NCBI GenBank assembly: GCA_015222055.1
Contig: JADFUR010000028.1
Coordinates: forward strand, 1 to 38,481
Origin: Bacteroidota bacterium
GTDB taxonomy: Bacteria > Bacteroidota > Bacteroidia > Bacteroidales > B39-G9
DNA: 38,481 bases
Reading direction: 5' to 3'
Each line of letters opens with the position of its first letter. Position 1 is the first letter of the stretch. Shown piece by piece: positions 1 through 7,808 of this stretch. The notes beneath the pieces are model-generated. The model saw only the letters and a list, made by a program, of their open reading frames with translations, was not told the origin of the DNA and ran no database searches. The position numbers and the translations under genes were made by a program.

Positions 1-77
1 TGTAAAAATCTTTTGAGATTTATTTTCCATTTATATTAGGTTATTAAGTTGACGAAATGTCTCTTGCCATTGCACAT

Positions 78-191
78 AACACTTCAATAAGACACACTAG
101 TGTGTCTTATATTCACTATATATTTAATATATCAAACCCAAAGTTAGAAAAAAAAAAGACAATAAAGATATTAATTGGGATTGTATTTTTT
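78..191. repeat. Long direct repeat, left copy, flanking the R-M cassette
   Basis: This stretch reappears at 2532-2643 on the far side of the restriction-modification genes, in the same orientation. By eye about 13 of ~113 positions differ. The last ~34 bases (from GACAATAAAGAT to the T run) are identical, and the divergence lies mainly in the outer third. The two genes and nothing else lie between the copies. The sequence just outside the pair differs on the two sides. Confidence 0.9.
87..110. repeat. 24-bp perfect palindrome
   Basis: The 12-base arm ATAAGACACACT is followed directly by its exact reverse complement, with no loop. In the right-hand repeat copy (2541-2564) the same place reads ATAAAACACCCT then AGAATGTCTTAT, so the symmetry is largely lost. 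It could be a dimeric repressor operator or a recombination site. The adjacent methyltransferase has an N-terminal HTH, but the site is ~400 bp from its start, so a link is speculative. Confidence 0.8.
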
Positions 192-510
192 GAAAAGTTG
201 ATTTAAGTAATGAAAAAAAAGACAATTGATTGGTGCTGAAAGTTGTGGTAGTTAGATATTTTGACGAGCGGTGGGTAGCGGGTAGGATTATTAACTATAA
301 AAAAAAATGAGATTTTTAGACGATCTGATGATTGATGTTTGATTGTGCGTTATTTATTGCATATATTTTTCAAAATGCTATATTGTTAATTATTTTTCAC
401 CTGTGTCAATTTTAGACTTATTTTGTAATTATTTTTATATTTTTTAGGCACAGAGTTGTTTGTTCAAAATTTATTTGTATTTTTGTAACCAATGTGTAAG
501 GTTGTGTAAC

Positions 511-1854
511 ATGGTTATAAAAGATTATTATTCGCTTTCAGAAGCAGCAGATATTTTAGGTAAAAGTAAGGAAACTCTCAGACGATGGGACAGAGATGGT
601 AAATTAGAAGCTGTACGTGAACCTATTAGTAATTATAGAGTATATAGAAAAGAACAATTAAGTATATTTTCAAATCTTCTTTCAAACGAATTAGAAGATA
701 CAACTGACAATTCAGTTACACCTTATGTTGATTATAATGTTTTAGAATTATTTGCCGGAGCAGGTGGACTTGCTCTTGGTTTAGAAAAAGCGGGTTTAAA
801 ATGTGTAGCTTTAAATGAAATTGACAAGTGGGCTTGTCAAACATTAAGAAAGAATAGACCAAATTGGAATATTTTAGAAGGAGACGTTAAATCTTTTGAT
901 TTTACAAAATACAGAAACAAAGTTGAAGTAGTCACAGGTGGTTTCCCTTGTCAATCATTTAGTTATGCTGGTAAAAGATTAGGCTTTAAAGATGCAAGAG
1001 GAACATTGTTTTACGAATTTGCAAGAGTTGTAAAAGAAGTTAATCCTCCAATATGTATAGGCGAAAATGTAAAGGGATTATTATCTCACGACAAAGGCAA
1101 AACATTAGAAGGTATGATTTCAATTTTAGATGAAATTGGTTATAAAGTCGCACCAATAAAAATATTAAAAGCAATTAATTACAAAGTTCCTCAAAAACGA
1201 GAAAGATTAATATTAGTTGGTATTAGGAAAGATATTGATATTGAATTTAATTACCCTAAACCGCACAATCAAATTTATACTTTATCAGATGCTTTGAAAA
1301 AAGGTGCTTTATATGACTGTGATGTTCCTAAATCAAAAGGTTCTGAATATCCACAACATAAAAAAGACGTTTTAGACTTAGTTCCACCAAAAGGTTATTG
1401 GAGAGATTTACCATTGGATATTCAAAAAGATTATATGGGCAAAAGTTTTTATCTAAGTGGTGGAAAAACAGGAATGGCAAGACGAATAGGTTGGGACGAA
1501 CCAAGTCTTACTTTAACTTGTAGTCCTGCACAAAAACAAACAGAGAGATGTCATCCCGATGAAACAAGACCTTTTACTGTTAGAGAATATGCCCGTATTC
1601 AAACTTTTCCTGACAATTGGAAATTTTTTGGCTCTATTTCTCAACAATATAAACAAATTGGTAATGCTGTTCCTTGTAATTTAGGACAAGAGGTTGGGTA
1701 TTCTATTGTTAAATTTTTAAATACTTACTCAAAGCAAAATCAGGATAATTTATCTTCAATTTCTTTGGCTAAAACATCAATTGTTTCTTCCAATATTTTT
1801 GTTCCATCAACTTCAATAGCAACTTCACCTAAGGTATTGATTAAATCTAAATAG
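511..1854 (+). CDS. DNA (cytosine-5) methyltransferase with N-terminal MerR-like HTH (type II R-M)
   Basis: Transfers a methyl group from S-adenosylmethionine to C5 of cytosine in a short target, protecting host DNA from the nuclease encoded opposite. The ATG at 511 gives 447 residues. Residues ~5-50 (YYSLSEAADILGKS... TLRRWDRDGKL) form a MerR/excisionase-like winged HTH. The catalytic domain shows all key C5 motifs: I (FAGAGGLALGLEKAG), IV with catalytic Cys (GGFPCQSFSYAGKR), VI (GENVKGLL), VIII (PQKRERLILVG), IX (RPFTVREYARIQTFPD) and X (QIGNAVP). The target-recognition region lies between VIII and IX. The last ~38 residues, from 1740 on, are read through the antisense of the nuclease gene, are Ser/Ile-rich and are not a recognisable family tail. 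The HTH may serve autoregulation, as in M.SsoII and M.EcoRII, although those HTHs belong to other families. Specificity is not determined; GGNCC-like is a guess from the partner. Confidence 0.95.
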   Translation: MVIKDYYSLSEAADILGKSKETLRRWDRDGKLEAVREPISNYRVYRKEQLSIFSNLLSNELEDTTDNSVTPYVDYNVLELFAGAGGLALGLEKAGLKCVALNEIDKWACQTLRKNRPNWNILEGDVKSFDFTKYRNKVEVVTGGFPCQSFSYAGKRLGFKDARGTLFYEFARVVKEVNPPICIGENVKGLLSHDKGKTLEGMISILDEIGYKVAPIKILKAINYKVPQKRERLILVGIRKDIDIEFNYPKPHNQIYTLSDALKKGALYDCDVPKSKGSEYPQHKKDVLDLVPPKGYWRDLPLDIQKDYMGKSFYLSGGKTGMARRIGWDEPSLTLTCSPAQKQTERCHPDETRPFTVREYARIQTFPDNWKFFGSISQQYKQIGNAVPCNLGQEVGYSIVKFLNTYSKQNQDNLSSISLAKTSIVSSNIFVPSTSIATSPKVLIKSK

Positions 1855-2447
1855 AATCCTTTATTTCCTGTAAGTCGATACCAGAATTCTTGACCAATTA
1901 TAACAGGATATTTTTCCTTAATTTTTTTATAATGAGAACTAAGTTCTGATTCTTCACCATATAAAACACCAATAACCATATCATTAACCCCAATGATAAG
2001 ATTGTTGGTTCTAGCTAAATTTATGATTGCTTTAAAATGGCCATAAACAGTTTCTACATCGTCTTTGTTAATTGTATTTGGTCCTGATTTTAATTGGCAA
2101 TATTTTTTTCTTCCATCTATTGCATCAATATATTCGATATCTATTCCAGAAGTAGTTGAACCATAACCGTCAAAAAGTTTACTTATTAATTTTTGAATCT
2201 TCATGCCGAAAGACGTGGTAATTGAAGAGCCTAAAACCCTAGGCAAAACAAGAGCTTCGGCTATACTTCTCGGTTTTGAATTCCCTTTTAAAAAATTAGC
2301 TAGATATTTATATAAGAATGGATTTACATTATATTCAGAAAGTTTACTAGCCCTTTTACATCCTTCAATTATATGAGCTTCAACTATTTCATTTCTGAAA
2401 AAATCTTTCGCTTTGTTTAATATTATTTCTTGTTCTTTTTTATTCAT
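1740..2447 (-). CDS. Type II restriction endonuclease, EcoO109I/TdeIII-like, PD-(D/E)XK fold
   Basis: Predicted to cut DNA at the site protected by the convergent methyltransferase. The 235-residue protein begins at ATG (MNKKEQEIIL). It resembles EcoO109I and TdeIII, which belong to the GGNCC-recognising group, in several collinear blocks: NPFLYKYLANF, the conserved ILPRV-like block (VLPRVLG, ~67-73), a nuclease core with D103 and Q118-L-K120 (GIDIEYIDAIDG... CQLKSGPN), a V-x-GV-x-YG strand (IGVLYGE, ~159-165) and the GQEFWYRLTG block (~185-194). The core is a D...QxK variant of PD-(D/E)XK. The gene is convergent with the methyltransferase and overlaps it by 115 bp, so the two have separate promoters. 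No controller (C) protein is present. Family assignment rests on recalled similarity; nuclease role likely, specificity uncertain. Confidence 0.8.
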   Translation of the reverse strand: MNKKEQEIILNKAKDFFRNEIVEAHIIEGCKRASKLSEYNVNPFLYKYLANFLKGNSKPRSIAEALVLPRVLGSSITTSFGMKIQKLISKLFDGYGSTTSGIDIEYIDAIDGRKKYCQLKSGPNTINKDDVETVYGHFKAIINLARTNNLIIGVNDMVIGVLYGEESELSSHYKKIKEKYPVIIGQEFWYRLTGNKGFYLDLINTLGEVAIEVDGTKILEETIDVLAKEIEDKLS

Positions 2448-2531
2448 TTTTCAAAAGTAAGAAATCAGATTGAGATTTTTATAAAAACACTTAATTTTAT
2501 AATTAGCAAATCATTCTTTCTAATTTATGCC

Positions 2532-2643
2532 AACACCTAAATAAAACACCCTAGAATGTCTTATCTCCACTATATATTTAATAGTGAAACCCAAAGTTAT
2601 CAAAAAAAGACAATAAAGATATTAATTGGGATTGTATTTTTTT
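2532..2643. repeat. Long direct repeat, right copy, flanking the R-M cassette
   Basis: Same orientation as 78-191. It lies between the nuclease start and the kdsA promoter. If the copies arose by target duplication, this one would mark the right border of the inserted R-M unit. Its palindrome is degenerate compared with the left copy. Confidence 0.9.
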
Positions 2644-2768
2644 GGAAATTAATTATTGTTCACAAAAAATTATTGAAAATTTGCAGGTAAAGCAGGTGGT
2701 AAATCAACAATACTTCTCCTTAATAACCACAAAATTTATTAAAACATTAAGTTCTTAAATAAAATTAA

Positions 2769-2776
2769 TAACTTTG
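2769..2776 (+). promoter_or_regulatory. Bacteroidota -7 box (TAnnTTTG) for kdsA
   Basis: TAACTTTG matches the Bacteroides consensus TAnnTTTG and sits 37 bp before the kdsA ATG, leaving room for a short leader. No clear -33 TTTG box is visible upstream, so the call rests on the -7 element and position alone. Confidence 0.5.
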
Positions 2777-2813
2777 TCGCAAAACAATTATAAACCAAAC
2801 AAATTTATAAAAG

Positions 2814-3632
2814 ATGCTTAGCACATTACCTTATATTAAAAATTTAGATTCTAATAATTTTTTTCTTTTAGCCGGTCCTTGTGTTGTTGAGGGTGAAGAA
2901 ATAGTTTTTGAAACAGCTCAAAGAATTAAAGAGATAGCCGACAGATTAAAAATTCCGTTTATTTTTAAGGCATCTTACCGTAAAGCTAATCGTTCGCGCT
3001 TAGATTCTTTTGCAGGCATTGGCGACGAAAAAGCATTAAACATCTTAAAAAATGTAAAAGAAAAACTGCACGTTCCTATAGTTACCGATATTCACACCGA
3101 AGAGGAAGCCGCATTGGCAGCACAATATGTTGATATTTTACAAATACCGGCTTTTTTGTGTCGTCAAACAAATTTGCTTGTTGCAGCAGCCAAAACAGGT
3201 AAAATAATAAACATAAAAAAAGGTCAGTTTCTTTCACCTTCTGCAATGAAATTTGCCGCAGACAAGGTTGTTCAGTCAGGAAACAACAAAGTAATGTTTA
3301 CCGACAGAGGCACAATGTTTGGTTATCAAGATTTAATTATTGATTACAGAGGAATACCGGAGATGCAAGAGATTGGTTATCCTGTTATTCTCGATATTAC
3401 TCACTCGTTGCAGCAGCCAAATCAAAGCTCAGGTGTAACAGGTGGCAAACCCGAATTAATAGAGACAATTGCTAAAGCTGGTATTGCAGTTGGAGTAGAT
3501 GGTATTTTTATTGAGACACATCCAAATCCTGCAAAAGCAAAATCTGACGGAGCCAATATGCTTAATTTAAATTATCTTGAAGATTTATTAACAAAACTTG
3601 TAAAAATTAGACAAACAGTGGTTAATTTATAA
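2814..3632 (+). CDS. kdsA: 3-deoxy-8-phosphooctulonate synthase (Kdo-8-phosphate synthase)
   Basis: Condenses phosphoenolpyruvate with arabinose-5-phosphate to Kdo-8-phosphate in the cytoplasm, the first committed step to the Kdo of the LPS inner core. The 272 residues match the family length. Visible signatures are LLAGPCVVEGEE, FKASYRKANRSRLDSFAG (substrate-binding block), VTDIHTEEEA, IPAFLCRQTNLL, INIKKGQFLSP, TDRGTMFGYQDLI and FIETHPNPAKAKSDGANML. C23 (in AGPC), H197 (DITHS), E234 and D245 correspond to the Cys-His-Glu-Asp metal ligands of the Aquifex-type enzyme, whereas E. coli KdsA has Asn at the first position. This enzyme is therefore predicted to be metal-dependent. The gene appears monocistronic, with its own -7 box upstream and a hairpin terminator downstream. 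Confidence 0.97.
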   Translation: MLSTLPYIKNLDSNNFFLLAGPCVVEGEEIVFETAQRIKEIADRLKIPFIFKASYRKANRSRLDSFAGIGDEKALNILKNVKEKLHVPIVTDIHTEEEAALAAQYVDILQIPAFLCRQTNLLVAAAKTGKIINIKKGQFLSPSAMKFAADKVVQSGNNKVMFTDRGTMFGYQDLIIDYRGIPEMQEIGYPVILDITHSLQQPNQSSGVTGGKPELIETIAKAGIAVGVDGIFIETHPNPAKAKSDGANMLNLNYLEDLLTKLVKIRQTVVNL

Positions 3633-3653
3633 CTTAAATTTGATTTGATAACT

Positions 3654-3727
3654 AGCACAAGCGTCCTCGCTTGTGCTTATGTAAAACAAAAAAGTAAAAG
3701 GTACAAGCGAAGACGCTTGCACCTTTT
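3654..3727. repeat. Pair of REP-like hairpins between convergent genes (possible bidirectional terminator)
   Basis: Hairpin 1 (3654-3677) has a perfect 10-bp stem, AGCACAAGCG with loop TCCT. Hairpin 2 (3696-3727) has a 14-bp stem with one mismatch around the same CAAGCG core, loop AAGA, ending in CCTTTT. The same family recurs at 16758-16779 and 16812-16835. The location between kdsA and the convergent transporter suits a bidirectional terminator, but the dispersed copies point to a mobile REP-type element. Confidence 0.8.
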
Positions 3728-3763
3728 AAAATATTTTTTGAATAATATCCTCAGATTGTCAAA

Positions 3764-4534
3764 TTAATATTTCGATTGTGTTTCGTGGTAAGTAGTGTCA
3801 ATATTTAAATATTTCGATAGCAGTTTAACACCAATATAAAAAGGAATAGTGTCAATCAAAGCAGTAACCATTTTATAAATATAGTTTGATAAGATAAGTA
3901 TTCTTAGGTGATGAAAAACTGTTTGTCCTTCAGGAATATGTATTGCTTTTGCATAATAATAAGTTATTAAAATTACAGCCAGAGAATCGACCATTTGACT
4001 TGTTAAAGTTGATCCGTTATTTCTGAGCCATAATTTTTTACCTTTAGTCAACCGTCGTAACATATGAAAGATTTGCACATCAACAAATTGAGCCGTAAGA
4101 TAAGCTACCATAGAAGCACCCACAGCACCAAAAGTTAATCGTTGAATTTCGTAAAAAACTCTGTTATGGTCGCTCAAAGGAGGAAGTCCTGTGCTGGGAA
4201 CAATAGTTGATTGAGGAGGCAGAAAGCCACCTATCCATAAAATAAAGATAACCCAAATATTTAAAAATAAGCCGACCCATACAACGGTATTTGCTCTTCT
4301 TTTGCCGTATAGCTCACTAATAAAATCTGTGCATAAAAAAGTTATTGGGTAAGGTAAAACACCTATAAATACAAAAAAAGGAACTTTAAAATTGAAGATT
4401 GTAAAAGAAAGGTCAATGAGTTTAGTCAGCCCAAGAATATTAAGCATTGTTAAAGACCCTAAGAAAAATCCCGTTAAAATTAGAAAAACAAATTCTCTTC
4501 TTCTTGAATAAATATCATCTGAGCCTTTAAACAT
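3764..4534 (-). CDS. Queuosine-precursor transporter family protein (YhhQ/VUT, DUF165)
   Basis: Inner-membrane protein of the VUT/YhhQ family, whose E. coli member takes up the queuosine precursors preQ0 and preQ1. The preferred start is the ATG at 4534 (MFKGSDDIYSRRREF, 256 residues). A TTG nine codons upstream is the only reason to extend it. About six hydrophobic helices are visible, with family hallmarks: the acidic/aromatic segment LPYPITFLCTDFISELYGKR, FGAVGASMVAYLTAQFVDV and the histidine-containing loop FHMLRRLTKGKKLW. The last helices include ILSNYIYKMVTALIDTIPFY. The gene converges on kdsA with the hairpin pair between them. Queuosine-precursor uptake is the family role, and nothing here tests the substrate. 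Confidence 0.85.
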   Translation of the reverse strand: MFKGSDDIYSRRREFVFLILTGFFLGSLTMLNILGLTKLIDLSFTIFNFKVPFFVFIGVLPYPITFLCTDFISELYGKRRANTVVWVGLFLNIWVIFILWIGGFLPPQSTIVPSTGLPPLSDHNRVFYEIQRLTFGAVGASMVAYLTAQFVDVQIFHMLRRLTKGKKLWLRNNGSTLTSQMVDSLAVILITYYYAKAIHIPEGQTVFHHLRILILSNYIYKMVTALIDTIPFYIGVKLLSKYLNIDTTYHETQSKY

Positions 4535-4653
4535 ATTTTTTTTGACTATATTAATTATCAAATATATTTAATTTTTAGTTAAAATAAAATTTTTTAAAAA
4601 TTTTATTTATTTATATATTGCATGAAATTTACAGAAACTCAGAAAATTATAAC

Positions 4654-7600
4654 ATGAGCATATCTTTTTATAAGGCATTAAACATTGAAAAAAATGAAGC
4701 TAAATCTGTATCTCTATTAATAACACAATCTGTCTTTCTGGGAATTTTTTACGGCTCTTTTGAAGTTGTAGCTAACACCTTGTTTTTAAAGACTTTCGAT
4801 TCTTCACTTATTCCAAATGCCTATTTAATTTCCGGAATTATTGGAATTATTATGACATCAATTTTTTCAGAGTTCCAAAAAAAGATTAATTTTTCTAAAC
4901 TTACTCTATTAAATCTGTTCACAATATCGGCAATCACAGTTTTATTATTTTTTGGTTTTGACTTTGTTAGCACTAAGCTTGTCGTTTTTGTTATATTTTT
5001 AATGTTAGGACCCCTAAATATTGTTGCACTTCTAGGTTTTTGGGGAACTGTAAGTAGAATTTTCACCCTTCGTCAGGGGAAACGAATTTACGGAATAATT
5101 GACATGGGTCAGATAATAGGAGTTATTGCTATCAGTTATTCTATTCCAATAATTTTAAATTATTTACACGGCACTAAAAGCATATTATTGATTAGTGCAA
5201 TAAGCATTATTATTGCTTTTTTCTTTCAATTTATTATTCAAGGTTTTTTCAATTTGAATGTAGCACAAGAAGAGGAAAAAGAACTTGAAGAAAAAGGAGA
5301 AAAAAAGAGTGTCGGCTTTTTTAAATTATTAAAAGATAAGTATATCTTATTAATGTCACTATTTGTAATCTTTTCGATGATTGTGGCATTTTTTGTTCAA
5401 TATTCTTTTCTTGTAGTAACAAATTTTAAATATCCTGAAGAAGCAGACTTAGCAAAATATCTTGGAGTATTTACGGGTACAATGATGATTTTTTCAATCA
5501 TTATTAAATTATTTGTTTATAGCAAGTTAATGAAAACTTATGGCTTAAAGGTTTGTTTGTTAATACTTCCTGTATTAATGCTTCTTTTAACAATTCTCGC
5601 TTCTGTATCTGGTTACTATTTTGGCTTTATGGCAGCTTCAGGAGGATTTATATTATTTTTCTTACTTATTTCTTTAAGTAAATTATTTTCAAAATCTATT
5701 AAAGATTCGATAGAATTTCCTGCATTTAAATTGCTTTACCAGTCTTTAGATAAAAACATAAGGTTTAATGTGCAATCCCGTGTTGATGGTACTGTTAATG
5801 AGTTCTCTGCCTTGTTTTCGGGATTGTTATTATCTGCTTTAGGTTTGTTGAGTTTTTTTAAAATAATTCATTTCTCATACACATTAATTATTATTCTTGT
5901 TATTTGGATTTTTGTTGCTTTTCAGCTATATAAACAATACCGTAAATCTCTAGAAAAATCATTAACGATTTCTAAAACAGATGATACCGTTGAAGAGAAT
6001 GAAGAAAAAACTGTGTTAGATAAAATTATTGAAAAAATTAATAATGCCGATAATAATGAATTAGAAAATATAACAGAATCTGTTAATATTATTAATCCAA
6101 TTTTGTACGAAACAATGCTCACTAATTTGCTAGAGCATCAATCGGAAGAATTAAAGGTCTTTTCTATAAATAAAATTAGGGAAAAAAATATATTGTCAGC
6201 GTATGATCGTTTAAAAAAATATATTAAAAAAGAGAAAAATATTAAGATTAAAGATTTGCTAATTGATCTTGAGCAAAGATTTTCTAATCTTCTTAAGAAA
6301 TATTCGTCTTTAGATTCTTTATCGACATTAATTAAATCGAATAAGACGATTAATAAGGTATTAGCTGCAAAAATTATAGCTGTATCATATAAAGAGGAAT
6401 ATCGTCCATTATTAATTTTATTGTTAAAAAATAACGAGATTTCAGTAAAAAGTGAAGCAATAAAAACTTGTGGTATTGTTAAGGATGAAGAGTTAATTCC
6501 ATTGCTTGTTGATTTATTTCCTTTGCCAGATTATCACAGATATGTTTATGCTTCGGTATATAACTATGGGGGAGTATCGGTTGATTACCTTGAGCAAATT
6601 TTTAATAAATCGAATATTGAGAATAACATATTAATTGACCTTATAAAACTCTATGGTTATTTTGGAGGTGAAAAAATTAAAGTGCTCTTATTAAATAAAT
6701 TAGATAATACAAATAACGAAATATTGCGTCAAACAGTTAACTCGTTAAACTTGTGTAATTTTCAAGCCGATGAGCATAGCGAGCATAAAATTAATAATAT
6801 TATTGAATTAAATATTCGCATTATTGCCTGGAATTTGGCAGCAATAACAAGTCTTAAAGATAATAACGATACCAATGAATTGAAGAATGCTCTACAAGAA
6901 GAATTGAAAAATAATTACAAAACTCTTTTTAATTTACTCTCACTCGCATACGATGCTAAATCGGTTTTACATGTGAAAGAAAATTTAGAAAGCGGTACAA
7001 ATGAAGGAATTGGTTTTGCCCTTGAGTTATTAGACCTGTTTGTTGCCGATGAACTAAAACCAACATTATTTCCTGTACTTGATGATATTACAAATATTGA
7101 AAAAATAAAAAAACTTCAGAATTTTTTTCCTGTAAATATTTTAACAACCGAAGAATTATTAACAGCAATAATTAATAGAGACCCAAATTATATTCATCGT
7201 TGGACAAAAGCTTGTGCCATAAAAAACTTTTTTAAATTTGAAAACTTTAAACTTAGTGACGACTTAATAGCACAGCTTTTTAATTCCGACATGCTTTTAT
7301 GTGAAACTTCGGCTCAGTTAATATATAGTAAAGATAAAGATGCCTATAATAATTGTATTAGCAGAGTTGATGTGAATATAAAAAAACGACTTAAAGAGAT
7401 TATTGAATATGATAATAATGGAGAATTTGTTATGCTTTATGATAAAATTTTAAGCTTGAAACAAATGAAACAATTTGATGATTTTTCTTCTGAGCTTCTT
7501 TCCAAAGTAGTTGAAAATATTAGCGAAAAGCATTTGAAAAAAGGAGCCACAATAAATATAGCACCAAATGATTTGAACATTATTGTTAAAGGAAAAATTG

Positions 7601-7782
7601 TTTTGAACAATACCCAACAAGAGTTTATTGACAATACAATAATTTGGAATAATTATTCCATCGATAAAGAAAATGAATATACAGTTAAAGAAGATTCTTT
7701 GCTGTTCCAAATAGAGAGTAATAAAATTAAAGAACTAATTTTTAATAATAACGAAATTATCACATCATTTTTAAATTTATAG
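4654..7782 (+). CDS. MFS/nucleotide-exchanger-like membrane protein with HEAT repeats and cNMP-binding-like C-terminus
   Basis: First gene of a six-gene co-directional run. The ATG at 4654 (MSISFYKALN, 1042 residues) is preferred to a TTG twelve codons upstream. Residues ~1-430 form ~12 hydrophobic helices. The block LFSKSIKDSIEFPAF followed by RVDGTVNEFSALFSGLLL resembles the ATP/ADP exchanger (Npt) branch of the MFS. Residues ~450-950 are alpha-helical with HEAT-like repeats (for example AKIIAVSYKEEYRPLLILLL, SEAIKTCGIVKDEELIPLLV). The last ~95 residues (LKKGATINIAPNDLNIIVKG to the C-terminus) look like a degenerate cyclic-nucleotide-binding beta-barrel without the usual phosphate-binding cassette. 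It may sense or signal rather than transport. The role is inferred, and the architecture is seen directly. Confidence 0.8.
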   Translation: MSISFYKALNIEKNEAKSVSLLITQSVFLGIFYGSFEVVANTLFLKTFDSSLIPNAYLISGIIGIIMTSIFSEFQKKINFSKLTLLNLFTISAITVLLFFGFDFVSTKLVVFVIFLMLGPLNIVALLGFWGTVSRIFTLRQGKRIYGIIDMGQIIGVIAISYSIPIILNYLHGTKSILLISAISIIIAFFFQFIIQGFFNLNVAQEEEKELEEKGEKKSVGFFKLLKDKYILLMSLFVIFSMIVAFFVQYSFLVVTNFKYPEEADLAKYLGVFTGTMMIFSIIIKLFVYSKLMKTYGLKVCLLILPVLMLLLTILASVSGYYFGFMAASGGFILFFLLISLSKLFSKSIKDSIEFPAFKLLYQSLDKNIRFNVQSRVDGTVNEFSALFSGLLLSALGLLSFFKIIHFSYTLIIILVIWIFVAFQLYKQYRKSLEKSLTISKTDDTVEENEEKTVLDKIIEKINNADNNELENITESVNIINPILYETMLTNLLEHQSEELKVFSINKIREKNILSAYDRLKKYIKKEKNIKIKDLLIDLEQRFSNLLKKYSSLDSLSTLIKSNKTINKVLAAKIIAVSYKEEYRPLLILLLKNNEISVKSEAIKTCGIVKDEELIPLLVDLFPLPDYHRYVYASVYNYGGVSVDYLEQIFNKSNIENNILIDLIKLYGYFGGEKIKVLLLNKLDNTNNEILRQTVNSLNLCNFQADEHSEHKINNIIELNIRIIAWNLAAITSLKDNNDTNELKNALQEELKNNYKTLFNLLSLAYDAKSVLHVKENLESGTNEGIGFALELLDLFVADELKPTLFPVLDDITNIEKIKKLQNFFPVNILTTEELLTAIINRDPNYIHRWTKACAIKNFFKFENFKLSDDLIAQLFNSDMLLCETSAQLIYSKDKDAYNNCISRVDVNIKKRLKEIIEYDNNGEFVMLYDKILSLKQMKQFDDFSSELLSKVVENISEKHLKKGATINIAPNDLNIIVKGKIVLNNTQQEFIDNTIIWNNYSIDKENEYTVKEDSLLFQIESNKIKELIFNNNEIITSFLNL

Positions 7783-7808
7783 TTTAGAATTATTTTAATA
7801 AAAAAATT

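Larger units (their letters stand above)
1..510. other. Non-coding region upstream of the methyltransferase gene
   Basis: No convincing gene is visible in either strand here. The stretch holds the first copy of a long direct repeat (78-191) with a perfect palindrome inside it (87-110). A short G-rich patch around 265-288 (GTGGGTAGCGGGTAGG) stands out from the AT-rich surroundings and is unexplained. An in-frame TTG at 460 could extend the methyltransferase, but the residues it adds (FKIYLYFCNQCVRLCN) look like untranslated sequence. Confidence 0.6.
2448..2813. other. Intergenic region with right repeat copy and kdsA promoter
   Basis: No gene is seen. The region carries the nuclease promoter side (reading left), the right copy of the long repeat (2532-2643) and a Bacteroidota-type promoter box for kdsA near 2770. 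Confidence 0.6.

Noticed and set aside
460-510. TTG start extending the methyltransferase by 17 residues
   Set aside because: The extra residues are Cys/Tyr/Phe-rich without domain character, while the ATG at 511 lies just before the HTH. The same reasoning was applied to TTG starts at 4561 (minus strand), 4618, 9804, 32203 and 37034.
7437-7710. Antisense open frames over the end of the first operon gene
   Set aside because: They lie wholly within a strongly supported gene, are rich in Phe/Ile/Cys as expected for antisense of AT-rich coding DNA, and have no family features.
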